From the NCBI GenBank assembly GCA_038114465.1, contig JAYNQW010000007.1, forward strand, positions 62,001-126,000: a stretch of 64,000 bases of DNA, in the 5' to 3' direction. The position numbers and the translations under genes were made by a program. Of this stretch, positions 52,595-61,732 are shown one piece after another (the stretch's first letter is position 1; each line of letters opens with the position of its first letter). Source of the stretch: CALINB01 sp938045325 (GTDB lineage Bacteria > Pseudomonadota > Alphaproteobacteria > Rhodospirillales > CALINB01). Under the pieces are notes generated by a model, which was not told the origin of the DNA, searched no databases, and was given only the letters and a program-made list of their open reading frames with translations.

Positions 52595-55500
52595 TTAAAC
52601 CTGTGCGCCCCGATCAGCCGTTGGCAACGTTTTAACACGCCGCTTGTCCAGCCAAGCCCGCACATTAGCCCGCACCATTAAAGCCGACGGCGTTACGACC
52701 AGCGTCAACACCGTGGCAAACCCCAAGCCGAATACAATCGCCGTCGACAGTTGCGACCACCATTGCATGGCCGGTGCACCGACGGATACTTCACGCGAGA
52801 TAAAATCGATATTGACGCTCAACACCATCGGCATCAGCCCGAGGATCGTCGTAATGGTCGTCAACATGACCGGGCGCAAACGTTGTGCACCGGTTCGCAA
52901 AATAGCCTCGCGAATAGAACCCGTGGTTTGCTTTAAGCGGTCAAACGTATCGATCAACACAATATTATTGTTTACAACGATGCCTGCCAGGGCGATGACG
53001 CCGATCCCCCCCATCACAATGCCAAAGGGCTGGCTGGTAACCAACAGGCCGATGAAAACACCGATAGTCGACATGACAACGGCGGTTAGGATGAGGAAGG
53101 CGGAATAAAAACTGTTGAACTGGGTAACCAAAATAATCGCCATAATAAACAGCGCAATGCCGAAAGCCTTGCCGAGAAATGCCTTTGCTTTGTTTTGCTC
53201 TTCATCCTCGCCTTTAAAGACAACACGAATACGCGGGTCGAAATTTGCAGTAGGCAGCCAAGCACGAATAATTTTAACCATGTCATCGACGAGCACCCCT
53301 TCGGCGACATCGGCTTTGACGGAAAAAACACGCTTACTATCGCTGCGCCGGACCGTGCCGGTTCGTTGCTTGGCAATACGTTTTACAAAATTGCTGATCG
53401 GTACCAAGCCCTCGTTCGTACTAATGCGAATATTATCTAGCTCGGAAATGGTCCTGTACCGGCGTGGATAACGCGCACGCAATTCGACTTCATCATCGGA
53501 ATCATCGGGCCGGTATTCGCTCATCTTGATGCCGGTGCTAACCATTTGAACCGCTTTGCCGATCAAATCAATATCCGCGCCGAACTTCGCGGCCTGCGCC
53601 CGGTCGACTTTTAACTGCCAATCGATACCTGGCAACGGCAGGTCGTCTTCAACATTGATCAACCCGTCAATGGATTCCAGTTTTTGCCGGAACTTGTCGA
53701 TTGCCGGCGGCAATATATCGGGAAATTTCGAGGATAATTCAATTTGCACAGGCTTACCGATGGGCGGGCCTGCCTCTTGCTTGCGCGAATTAACATGAAT
53801 GCCCGCTAAATCTTTCGTCCGCTCGACGGCTTCGGCCAAAATTTCCCGTGCCTTTCGGCGCTTCTTCCAATCGACAAACTCCAATGTGATCGTGCCGATA
53901 ATATCTTCCGAATCTTGGGATACTTCCGCTTGGCCGATGCGGGTGTAAATCGTTTGAAACTCTCTCATGTCGAGAATTCTTTTTTCGACCTCACGCATCA
54001 ATGCGTTTTTTTCATAGGCCGATAAATTGCCCCGCGCACGAACTTGAAGCTTGGCGAATTCGGGTTCTACTTTAGGAAAAAACTCTATGCCTTTGCCGAA
54101 ATTGGCATAGACCACCTGAACGCCCACCAGCAAGAACACCGCCGCCATCAAAACCTTAAATGGATGATCGAGGGCTTTATTTAAGACCCGGATATACTGG
54201 CCGGTGCCACCGCTGATATCTTCGATCCGGCCCTTCTCGCCACCCGCCAAATTACGCATGGTTTGGGCATCCGCAACACCCGGCTTGCCGATATAAGCGC
54301 CCAGGGTCGGTACAAATACAAGCGCCATCATTAATGATGCCGATAAGGTCGCCACCAAGGTAATCGGCAAGTATTTCATAAATTCGCCGACCAAGCCGGG
54401 CCAAAACATCAGGGGTAAAAATGCCGCCAGCGTGGTCGCCGTTGATGCGATAATCGGCCATGCCATGCGTTTGGATGCTAAAGCATACGCTTTGATGCGT
54501 GGCTCGCCCTCGATCATTTTCCGGTCGGCATACTCCGTCACCACGATGGCACCGTCGACCAACATGCCGACGGCCAAAATCAACGCAAACAACACAACGA
54601 TGTTGACGGTTAATCCAGCGGCCGAAATAACAAGGATGCCGGTGAGGAATGAACCCGGTATCGCCAAACCGACAAGGCCGGCCGTGCGCACACCGAGGGC
54701 GGCGATAACCACGATCATCACCAGTAAGATTGCCGCCATGACGTTATTCTGCAAATCCAACAGCATCGTCCGAACCTGCTTGGACTTATCTTGGGAATAC
54801 GAAATTCGAATATTTTCTTTCAGGGTTTTGGGCCAGGACGCGCGCTCTTGAGTGATCACTTTCCGGACGCTTTCGATGGCCTCAATAATGTTGTAGCCCG
54901 AGCGCTTGGCGACTTCGAGGGCGATCGCGGTTTCGCCATTTACCCGAGCGAAACTTTCCCGGTCCTTATATGTACGCCGCACTTCGGCGATATCGCCGAC
55001 ACGCACAACTGAATCGCCATCCACCTTGATCGGCAGCTCTAAAATATCCCATGCATTTTCGAGCAAACCCGGAACCTTGATCGAGAACCGCCCCTTGCCG
55101 GTATCCTGCGCGCCGGCCGCCACAAGCAAATTACTGCGCTCAATAATGGTGATCGCATCGGCGGGCGATATGCCGTAACTTTCGACCTTGACCGGGTCGA
55201 CTAAGATTTCGACCATTTCCTCCCGGTCGCCGGCGATATCGGCGGAAAGAACGCTGGTGATGCTTTCGATGGAGTCCCTTAAATCACGCGCCCGCTTGAG
55301 CAACTCGCGTTCCGGCACCGGCCCCGACAACGTCACTTGAATCACGGGGAACATAGCAAATGAAACCTCATGTACGGTCGGCTCTTCGGCTTCATCCGGC
55401 AGCTCTGATTTCGCCAAATCGACCTTGGCGCGCACATCGTTTAAGGCTAAATCCGCGTTGAAACCGGCCTCGTATTCGAGCGTGATATTCGCACCGCCCT

Positions 55501-55756
55501 CAAACCCCGAGGCGCGCATTTCTTTAACACCTTGGATTTTACGCAATTCCAATTCCATGGGGCGGATCAATAGCCGCTCAGCATCTTCCGGTGAAATGCC
55601 CTCGAGTTTCAATTTCACGTAAATCACCGGCATGTTGACATCCGGTTCCGCTTCTTTCGGGATCGAGATATAGGCGATCGTGCCCGCAATCAAAATCAAG
55701 GCGAGAGTTGCAAAGACAGTCCGAGACCGGCTGATGGCGGCATCAATGAGAGTCAC
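52595..55756 (-). CDS. RND efflux permease, with altered proton-relay residues
   Basis: 1053 aa, 12 TM helices and two large periplasmic loops, as in AcrB-family transporters (SPEDAERLLIRPMELELRKIQGVKEM, GKGIEFFPKVEPE). The TM4 site that is usually Asp-Asp is VDGAIVV, with only one acidic residue. The TM10 Lys of AcrB is replaced (GIVVNNNIVLID). The proton pathway is therefore different from AcrB, as in some related subfamilies. It overlaps its adaptor gene by four bases. No outer-membrane channel gene is present. Confidence 0.88.
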   Translation of the reverse strand: MTLIDAAISRSRTVFATLALILIAGTIAYISIPKEAEPDVNMPVIYVKLKLEGISPEDAERLLIRPMELELRKIQGVKEMRASGFEGGANITLEYEAGFNADLALNDVRAKVDLAKSELPDEAEEPTVHEVSFAMFPVIQVTLSGPVPERELLKRARDLRDSIESITSVLSADIAGDREEMVEILVDPVKVESYGISPADAITIIERSNLLVAAGAQDTGKGRFSIKVPGLLENAWDILELPIKVDGDSVVRVGDIAEVRRTYKDRESFARVNGETAIALEVAKRSGYNIIEAIESVRKVITQERASWPKTLKENIRISYSQDKSKQVRTMLLDLQNNVMAAILLVMIVVIAALGVRTAGLVGLAIPGSFLTGILVISAAGLTVNIVVLFALILAVGMLVDGAIVVTEYADRKMIEGEPRIKAYALASKRMAWPIIASTATTLAAFLPLMFWPGLVGEFMKYLPITLVATLSASLMMALVFVPTLGAYIGKPGVADAQTMRNLAGGEKGRIEDISGGTGQYIRVLNKALDHPFKVLMAAVFLLVGVQVVYANFGKGIEFFPKVEPEFAKLQVRARGNLSAYEKNALMREVEKRILDMREFQTIYTRIGQAEVSQDSEDIIGTITLEFVDWKKRRKAREILAEAVERTKDLAGIHVNSRKQEAGPPIGKPVQIELSSKFPDILPPAIDKFRQKLESIDGLINVEDDLPLPGIDWQLKVDRAQAAKFGADIDLIGKAVQMVSTGIKMSEYRPDDSDDEVELRARYPRRYRTISELDNIRISTNEGLVPISNFVKRIAKQRTGTVRRSDSKRVFSVKADVAEGVLVDDMVKIIRAWLPTANFDPRIRVVFKGEDEEQNKAKAFLGKAFGIALFIMAIILVTQFNSFYSAFLILTAVVMSTIGVFIGLLVTSQPFGIVMGGIGVIALAGIVVNNNIVLIDTFDRLKQTTGSIREAILRTGAQRLRPVMLTTITTILGLMPMVLSVNIDFISREVSVGAPAMQWWSQLSTAIVFGLGFATVLTLVVTPSALMVRANVRAWLDKRRVKTLPTADRGAQV

Positions 55757-56859
55757 GGCTTCACTCCGGCCACCGGTTGTGATGTTTCGACTGGCGCAAG
55801 TGAATTCTCGTAAATACTGCGCACTCGTTGTCCGGCACGGACGTACTCCTGGCCGACGGTAATCAAATTAATCTCTTCGGGCAGTCCCGCCACCCAGACA
55901 CCGTCAGCCGTATCGGCGACCAAGGTAACCGGATGAAAAGCAACCGTATCGTCGGCCTGAACGGTCTTCACCCCAAGGGCTCCCTCTTTCGATAAAGTCA
56001 ACACGGCCGGACTCATCAAGTGTGCCCGCACGCTTTCCGTTGGAATAAACAATTCCGCCGTTAAACCCTCGGCAAGTTCACCATCCGGATTGGGAACGGC
56101 AATTTCAATACGGAATGTCCGTGTTTTCGTGACTCCGACTTTTGCCAAGTACTGAATGGTGCCTGTAAGCCGCTTCCCGTTAACAAACCTCACGACGGCT
56201 TGCGCATTTTGTTCAACATTTGCACGATGCCGTTCGTTGACTTCACCGACGATAATGACCGGATCGAGATCGGCAACCGTGCCGACGACCGAATTCACAT
56301 CGACATAATCGCCAACTTCAATTTTTAGATCATCAAGCACACCATCGAAGGGGGCGAGAATTTTTGTTCGCTTTAAATCAAGACGCTTACTCGCCAGTTC
56401 GGCTTTCGCTTGATCAAGCTTGGCTTTGGTTTCGGCGAGTTGAACACGCGAACGAAAAGCTTTTCTCGATAATTTGCGGGCTGCTTCATAGGCAAGCTTA
56501 TAATGTTCGACACTTGATTGCGCTTCGCGCAGGCGCGCCGCGCGGTCATCGACCGCCAGTTGGGCGATAACGTCACCCGCCACTACCCGGTTGCCTTTTT
56601 GCTTGATGAGTTTCTCGATGCGCCCTTTGGTTTCGACCCGCACATCAACTTTACGGTCGGCTTCCGTCCGGCCAAACAGCACCACTTGGCCGACTTTATT
56701 CTGAGCCAGCAGCCGTTTTACGCGTACCTGCGGGAGCGGGTTATTCACCGATGCCGTCTTCACCACGGTATCTTTTGGTACCGAAGACAACAGCCCCGAA
56801 GCCACCCACAGGAACGCAAGAGCGGCAATCGAGCCGGCGATAAGATATGAACGTTTCAT
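55753..56859 (-). CDS. RND periplasmic adaptor (membrane fusion protein)
   Basis: 368 aa. N-terminal membrane anchor (about 7-26), lipoyl halves (DVRVETKGRIEKLIKQKGNRV and KILAPFDGVLDDLKIEVGDYV), and between them a helical hairpin rich in Ala/Lys (about 100-165). Beta-barrel and membrane-proximal domains follow. First gene of the leftward pump operon, with a palindrome in its promoter region. Confidence 0.9.
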   Translation of the reverse strand: MKRSYLIAGSIAALAFLWVASGLLSSVPKDTVVKTASVNNPLPQVRVKRLLAQNKVGQVVLFGRTEADRKVDVRVETKGRIEKLIKQKGNRVVAGDVIAQLAVDDRAARLREAQSSVEHYKLAYEAARKLSRKAFRSRVQLAETKAKLDQAKAELASKRLDLKRTKILAPFDGVLDDLKIEVGDYVDVNSVVGTVADLDPVIIVGEVNERHRANVEQNAQAVVRFVNGKRLTGTIQYLAKVGVTKTRTFRIEIAVPNPDGELAEGLTAELFIPTESVRAHLMSPAVLTLSKEGALGVKTVQADDTVAFHPVTLVADTADGVWVAGLPEEINLITVGQEYVRAGQRVRSIYENSLAPVETSQPVAGVKP

Positions 56860-56913
56860 TCGGCTACCCCAGTTGTGGCCGTTTTAGGTTTAATATCAAA
56901 ACAATAGACTAAA

Positions 56914-56943
56914 ATATTCATAAATAAATGTAAATATGAATAT
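56914..56943. promoter_or_regulatory. Long palindrome in the divergent RND / CoA-transferase region (operator candidate)
   Basis: ATATTCATA (56914-56922) and TATGAATAT (56935-56943) are perfect inverted arms around a 12-base centre that itself reads AAATGTAAA. Size and composition resemble TetR/AcrR-type operators in front of pump genes. No regulator gene lies beside it, so the repressor would be encoded elsewhere. The whole 56880-56960 stretch is AT-rich, fitting a promoter. Confidence 0.6.
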
Positions 56944-56964
56944 AATTTTTAATATACCTGCCCT

Positions 56965-56986
56965 GCATGTGCTGCATGCCTATAGT
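56965..56986 (+). promoter_or_regulatory. Possible promoter/operator for the CoA-transferase gene
   Basis: A TATAGT -10 box at 56981-56986 lies about 75 bases before the ATG. Overlapping its spacer is an inverted repeat, GCATG (56965-56969) and CATGC (56975-56979), separated by five bases. The -35 is poor, which would fit an activated or repressed promoter. Confidence 0.35.
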
Positions 56987-57060
56987 AAACCCTTTAAATA
57001 ATAAGGATTTCCCAAAACGGCCCCTGTGCTATCAACGCTCGGAAAACGAAGAAAATATCC

Positions 57061-58284
57061 ATGTCTGAAGAATTTCACCGCAAAGAGTTTGAGCCGTCGG
57101 CCCCCTGTCCCCTGGACGGCGTTCGGGTGCTCGATCTCTCGCGGCTCGTCGCCGGCAATGTTGTTAGTCTTCAACTCGCCGATTTCGGCGCCGAAGTTAT
57201 CAAGGTGGAGGATCCAAAAAAAGGCGATCCGCTACGCCATTGGGAAATCGAAGGCGTGCCGACCTCCTGGAAAGTTTATGGCCGTAACAAAAAAAGCATT
57301 ACGCTCAATCTTCGCTCGCCGGAAGGATCGGCACTGTTGTTGCGTTTGGTGGAAGATGCTGATGTACTGATCGAAAACTTCCGCCCGGGCACTCTTGAAA
57401 AAACAGATTTCCCGCCGGATAAACTCATGCAAACCAATCCGAACTTGATCCTCGTTCGCGTTTCCGGCTGGGGCCAGACGGGGCCTTATAAAGACCGCCT
57501 CGGTTTCGGCACCCTCGTCGAAGGCGCATCGGGCTTTGCCGCTAAGAATGGTTTCGAAGACCGTGAACCGGTGCTGCCACCACTGGCACTCGCCGACATG
57601 ACTTCGGGCCTTTATGGCGCCATGGCCGTGATGATGGCGTTACGCCACAAGGAAGTGAAAGGCGGCTCCGGACAGATCATCGATTTATCGTTATTAGAGC
57701 CAATCTTTTCCGTCCTCGGACCGCAGGCCTTAAACTACCGGTTAACGAAACGAGTCGACCCGCGGGTCGGCAGCCGCACCCACACTTCCGCACCCCGCAA
57801 TGTTTACAAAACGAAAGACGGGAAATGGATTTCCTTGTCGGCATCCATGCAATCCATGGCGGAACGGCTATTTCGTCTCATGGGCCGAGAAGACATCATC
57901 ACCGATGAGCGATTTAACACAAACCGGCAGCGCGTACTGAATAACGATCAGCTTGACCCCATCGTTGCCGACTACATGGCGCAATTTACTCTTGAAGAGG
58001 GCATGGAGCTCTTTCAACGTGAGGGGATTACGGTCGCGCCCGTGAACGATATTTCACAAATCGTCAAAGATGAACATTTCAAAGAACGCGAAGTGATCGT
58101 CGAAGTGCCCGATGAAGACTTAGGCTCAATCCCGATGCACAACATCATTCCGCGTCTGTCGCAATCGCCCGGTAAACTGCGCCGCCCCGCGCCAAAACTC
58201 GGCGAACATAACGAAGAAATATTCGCACACCTTGGCATAACAAAAGATGATATCACTAAGCTTAAGAATAAAGAGATAATCTGA
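57061..58284 (+). CDS. CaiB/BaiF (class III) CoA transferase
   Basis: 407 aa. Family blocks GVRVLDLSRLVAGNVVSLQLADFGAEVIKVE, GRNKKSITLNLRS and PLALADMTSGLYGAMAVM (catalytic Asp in ALADM near 178). It moves CoA between acyl-CoA and a free acid. A CitE/HpcH lyase gene follows 12 bases later, so the pair probably activates and then cleaves a hydroxy-dicarboxylic acid, e.g. malate, citramalate or a similar compound. Substrate not readable. Confidence 0.88.
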   Translation: MSEEFHRKEFEPSAPCPLDGVRVLDLSRLVAGNVVSLQLADFGAEVIKVEDPKKGDPLRHWEIEGVPTSWKVYGRNKKSITLNLRSPEGSALLLRLVEDADVLIENFRPGTLEKTDFPPDKLMQTNPNLILVRVSGWGQTGPYKDRLGFGTLVEGASGFAAKNGFEDREPVLPPLALADMTSGLYGAMAVMMALRHKEVKGGSGQIIDLSLLEPIFSVLGPQALNYRLTKRVDPRVGSRTHTSAPRNVYKTKDGKWISLSASMQSMAERLFRLMGREDIITDERFNTNRQRVLNNDQLDPIVADYMAQFTLEEGMELFQREGITVAPVNDISQIVKDEHFKEREVIVEVPDEDLGSIPMHNIIPRLSQSPGKLRRPAPKLGEHNEEIFAHLGITKDDITKLKNKEII

Positions 58285-58296
58285 GGAGGACTTACC

Positions 58297-59211
58297 GTGA
58301 GCAAAGAAAAAGTATTACCCGTTTGGCGATCCCTTTTGTTCGTACCGGTCAACGTCGATAAGTTCGTCGACAAAGCGCACACACGCGGGGCCGACGGTAT
58401 TATTCTCGACCTCGAAGATAGCATCGCCCCCAGCGAAAAGGATAACGCACGCACGCTGGTGAAAGCGGCGGCGGCAAAAGTGAAACGCGGCGGCGGCGAT
58501 GTTCTGGTGCGGATTAATCGGCCATGGCGGATGGCCATGCGCGACATCGAAGCTTCCATTTGCCCGGATGTGAACGCGTTGGTGATTTCCAAAGCCGAAA
58601 GCCCGGAGCACGTGCAGATGATTGCCGAAGTGGTTGAAGATTGCGAGGCCGAACAAGGCATGGACGTCGGCGCGACGAAATTTCTCGTCAATGTCGAAGA
58701 CCCGAAATCTTTCATGCGCATGGCGGATATCCTGCAAGCACACGATCGCATTGTCGCCGGCGGTGCGGCGAGCGAGGACCTTTCTGCCGAGATGGGCGCG
58801 GAAGCAAGCGCGGATGCGCTCTATATGCCGAAGATGCATGCAGTTATGTCGGCGCGCGCCGCCGGGATCGTTCCCCTCGGCTACGTCGGCTCCATCGCGG
58901 ACTATTCCGATCTCGACGGCTACCGCGCCATGATCGAGCGCTCGCGCAAACTCGGTTTTGAAGGCTCAGCCTGCATCCATCCCAATCAAGCCAAAATTCT
59001 CAATGAGGTTCACCGCCCGTCGGACGAAGACGTCGCGCAAGCACGCAAAATGATCGACGCTTATGATGAAGCCCATGCCAAAGGCCTTGGTGCGATTTCC
59101 ATGGACGGCATCATGGTCGATATTCCTGTCGTCAACCGGGCACGCAACGTCATGCGGCGTTATGAGAAAATCACCGCGCGCGAAGAAAAAGCGAAAGCGT
59201 TGAATGGCTAA
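58297..59211 (+). CDS. HpcH/HpaI-CitE family lyase
   Basis: 304 aa from GTG 58297 with GAGGAGGA upstream. CitE-type TIM barrel: RSLLFVPVN at the start, LDLEDSIAPSEKDNAR (metal Asp/Glu) near 37, VRINRPWR near 72 (CoA/acid-binding Arg), VNVEDPKSF near 130 and GFEGSACIHPNQAKI near 225. It cleaves a beta-hydroxyacyl-CoA to acetyl-CoA or similar plus an oxoacid. It works with the preceding CoA transferase. Confidence 0.87.
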   Translation: MSKEKVLPVWRSLLFVPVNVDKFVDKAHTRGADGIILDLEDSIAPSEKDNARTLVKAAAAKVKRGGGDVLVRINRPWRMAMRDIEASICPDVNALVISKAESPEHVQMIAEVVEDCEAEQGMDVGATKFLVNVEDPKSFMRMADILQAHDRIVAGGAASEDLSAEMGAEASADALYMPKMHAVMSARAAGIVPLGYVGSIADYSDLDGYRAMIERSRKLGFEGSACIHPNQAKILNEVHRPSDEDVAQARKMIDAYDEAHAKGLGAISMDGIMVDIPVVNRARNVMRRYEKITAREEKAKALNG

Positions 59212-59229
59212 CCGGCGGCGGGCCGGCCC

Positions 59230-60558
59230 GTGAGCGGAAGTGTGACCGATACCGAGTCCCCCCATAAACGCGTTTGGCGGCTTGCCGGACCGCTGATCAT
59301 TTCCAACATTTCGATCCCGATCCTCGGCGCGGTCGACACCGCCGTGGTCGGCCACTTGCCGGGTCCGCAATACATCGGCGCGGTTGCCGTCGGCACCATG
59401 ATCTTCACGGCCCTATACGCCGGCACTTCGTTTCTGCGCATGGCGACCGTCGGCCTTTCGGCACAAGCGTACGGCAGCGATGACGGCAGCGAAATGCGCG
59501 CCGTGCTCGCCCGTGCGTTTCTGTTCGGCTTGGGGATCGGTTTAGCCATCATCGTGTTGCAAGTCCCGCTTGCCCACATCGGCTTTTATTTGATGGGTGC
59601 GGGGCCGGATGTCGAACCGTTGGCGCGGGAATACTTTTTCATCCGCGTTTGGGCCGCCCCCGCCGCGCTGACCAATATCGCCATCATCGGTTGGCTGATC
59701 GGCGCGCACAACACCCGTGCCAGCCTCGCCATGTACCTTCTCATGAACGGCCTTAACGCCGCGCTTGATCTGTGGTTTGTGATCGGATTGGGCTGGGGGG
59801 TCGCGGGTGTCGCTTGGGCGACATTCATCGCACAATACGCGACATTGGTTTTGGGTCTTGTGATCGCCATGCGCATGCTGCGGGGCATGAACGGCACGTG
59901 GGATCGGGAAAAGCTGCTGAACAAACAGGCCTTTACCCGGCTTGCCGCGATCAACCGGGATATCTTCCTCCGCTCCATGTTCCTGCAGGGCGCTATTTTC
60001 GCTTTTACCTCCATCGGCGCGCGGCTCGGGACCGTCGTTCTTGCCGCCAACGCCATCCTCATCGTGTTTCAGTATGTCATGTCCGCCGCCATCGACGGTT
60101 TCTCACATACCTCAAGCGCCTTGGTCGGCGATGCCATCGGTACGCGAAGCCGCGAAAGATTCAGCGAAGCTGTGCGCATCACAACATGGTGGTCGTTCGG
60201 CTGCGCCGCACTTTTTAGCGTGATCTTCATAACGACAGGACCGTTTTTCATCGACATCATGACCAGCGTGCCGGACGTGCGCGCAGCGGCGCGAGATTTT
60301 CTGCCCTGGATGGTAATCACACCGCTCGCCGGGTTCTTGAGTTATCAGCTCGACGGCTTTTTCATCGGCGCTACCCGTGCCGCCGACATGCGCAATGCGA
60401 TGCTTGTGTCCGTCTTGATTTACACTCTCGCCCTTGCCGTGCTGGTGCCACCCTTCGGCAATCACGGCTTGTGGCTTAGCTTCATCGTGTTGCTGCTGGC
60501 CCGCGCCGCCACGTTGTATCTGCGCTTTCCGAAGGTCGAGCGGAGCATCGGAAATTAA
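59230..60558 (+). CDS. MATE family efflux transporter (DinF-like)
   Basis: 442 aa with 12 predicted transmembrane helices, starting at GTG 59230. N-terminal LAGPLIISNISIPILGAVDTAVVGHLPGPQYIGAVAVG is the MATE/DinF signature. It exports organic cations or metabolites by Na+ or H+ antiport. It is 18 bases after the CitE-like gene, so it may be in the same transcript. The stop overlaps the convergent enolase-superfamily gene by four bases. Confidence 0.88.
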   Translation: MSGSVTDTESPHKRVWRLAGPLIISNISIPILGAVDTAVVGHLPGPQYIGAVAVGTMIFTALYAGTSFLRMATVGLSAQAYGSDDGSEMRAVLARAFLFGLGIGLAIIVLQVPLAHIGFYLMGAGPDVEPLAREYFFIRVWAAPAALTNIAIIGWLIGAHNTRASLAMYLLMNGLNAALDLWFVIGLGWGVAGVAWATFIAQYATLVLGLVIAMRMLRGMNGTWDREKLLNKQAFTRLAAINRDIFLRSMFLQGAIFAFTSIGARLGTVVLAANAILIVFQYVMSAAIDGFSHTSSALVGDAIGTRSRERFSEAVRITTWWSFGCAALFSVIFITTGPFFIDIMTSVPDVRAAARDFLPWMVITPLAGFLSYQLDGFFIGATRAADMRNAMLVSVLIYTLALAVLVPPFGNHGLWLSFIVLLLARAATLYLRFPKVERSIGN

Positions 60559-61670
60559 TTCAGCCGGTATTTCTCGACCAAGCCCCAATCGAGCTGGATG
60601 TCGAAGCCGGGGCCTTGCGGCACGTCGATCCAGCCCTTCTCGACCTTGGGTTTGTTTTTGATGAAATGATCCCAGATCGGATCGCGGTCCGGGTCCGGGA
60701 AGCAATCGATATACAATCCATGCGGCACCGCCGATAGCGCGTGCACGGCGAGATGTGTTTCTTCGTGATGCAGCATCTTCACGCCGACGGAGGCACACAT
60801 GGTCGCCGCGCGCAGCCATTCAGTCGGCCCGCCACCGTGCGACATGTCGAAGTTCACGATGTCGACCGCGCCCGCGTCGAGGAGACGCCTCACGCCCCAA
60901 CTCGTGATCTCGCTTTGCCCGGCATTGATCGGGATATTAATGCGTTTACGCAATTCCGCCATCGAGCGCACGTCGTCCTGCCAATGGCACGGTTCTTCGA
61001 ACCAGGTAATGTTCAAGGGTTCGACAAGTTCCGCAAAGCGCGCCGCTTCGTCCACGCTCCAGCCTTGGTTGGCATCGCATCCCAAGATGAACTCCGGCCC
61101 GCCGCCTTCGCGGGCGGCGGCAACCCGCTCATAATCTTCTTCCGGACTTAGCCCGCCGACCTTGAACTTGCAGCCCGCCATGCCGACGCTGACCTGCCAT
61201 TCCATTTCAGCCGACCAATCCTTGAGCGTGCGACCTTCCTGGTAATACCCGCCGGTTGCGGTGATCGGAATACGTTGGCGGAACCCGCCCATGAGTTTGT
61301 TAACGCTCACCCCGAGCGCCTTGCCCTTGATGTCCCAAATGGCAGTGTCGACACACGCGACCGCTTCCATCAGATACTTCCGGTCTCCTTGCGGCTTGGT
61401 GACCTCAAACGCCTTGGCCCAGACAGCCTCGTGGTCCATCGCATCCAAGCCGACAATGAGCGGCGCGATTTGCTCCTCGACGATCTTCACCACGTCCGGC
61501 CCGCATTTACGGTTATCGCCGTTGAAGACCTCGCTGACCAGGCCGCCATCGGTGTGAATGCGCGTCACGATGGTGTTGCGTGTCGGCACCGTGTATGTCG
61601 CGCCGGCAAACGGTTTCGGTAACGGTACTTCGATGGCGATGGCTTCGACTTTTTCAATCTTCGTGGACAT
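60555..61670 (-). CDS. Mandelate racemase/muconate-lactonizing enzyme family protein
   Basis: 371 aa from the ATG at 61670 (GAGGAT upstream). Enolase superfamily: catalytic KxK as KFK near 160, metal ligands Asp (LGCDANQGW), Glu (WFEEPCHW) and Glu (GQSEITS), and a C-terminal HHEETHLAVHAL. This MR-type group removes a proton alpha to a carboxylate. It could be a sugar-acid dehydratase or an epimerase. Divergent from the argH-like gene. Confidence 0.88.
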   Translation of the reverse strand: MSTKIEKVEAIAIEVPLPKPFAGATYTVPTRNTIVTRIHTDGGLVSEVFNGDNRKCGPDVVKIVEEQIAPLIVGLDAMDHEAVWAKAFEVTKPQGDRKYLMEAVACVDTAIWDIKGKALGVSVNKLMGGFRQRIPITATGGYYQEGRTLKDWSAEMEWQVSVGMAGCKFKVGGLSPEEDYERVAAAREGGGPEFILGCDANQGWSVDEAARFAELVEPLNITWFEEPCHWQDDVRSMAELRKRINIPINAGQSEITSWGVRRLLDAGAVDIVNFDMSHGGGPTEWLRAATMCASVGVKMLHHEETHLAVHALSAVPHGLYIDCFPDPDRDPIWDHFIKNKPKVEKGWIDVPQGPGFDIQLDWGLVEKYRLN

Positions 61671-61732
61671 AGTATCCTCTCTCCGGCACATCCAGGCCCT
61701 TTATGGCCGCACTGTAACACCGGGGGAAAATC

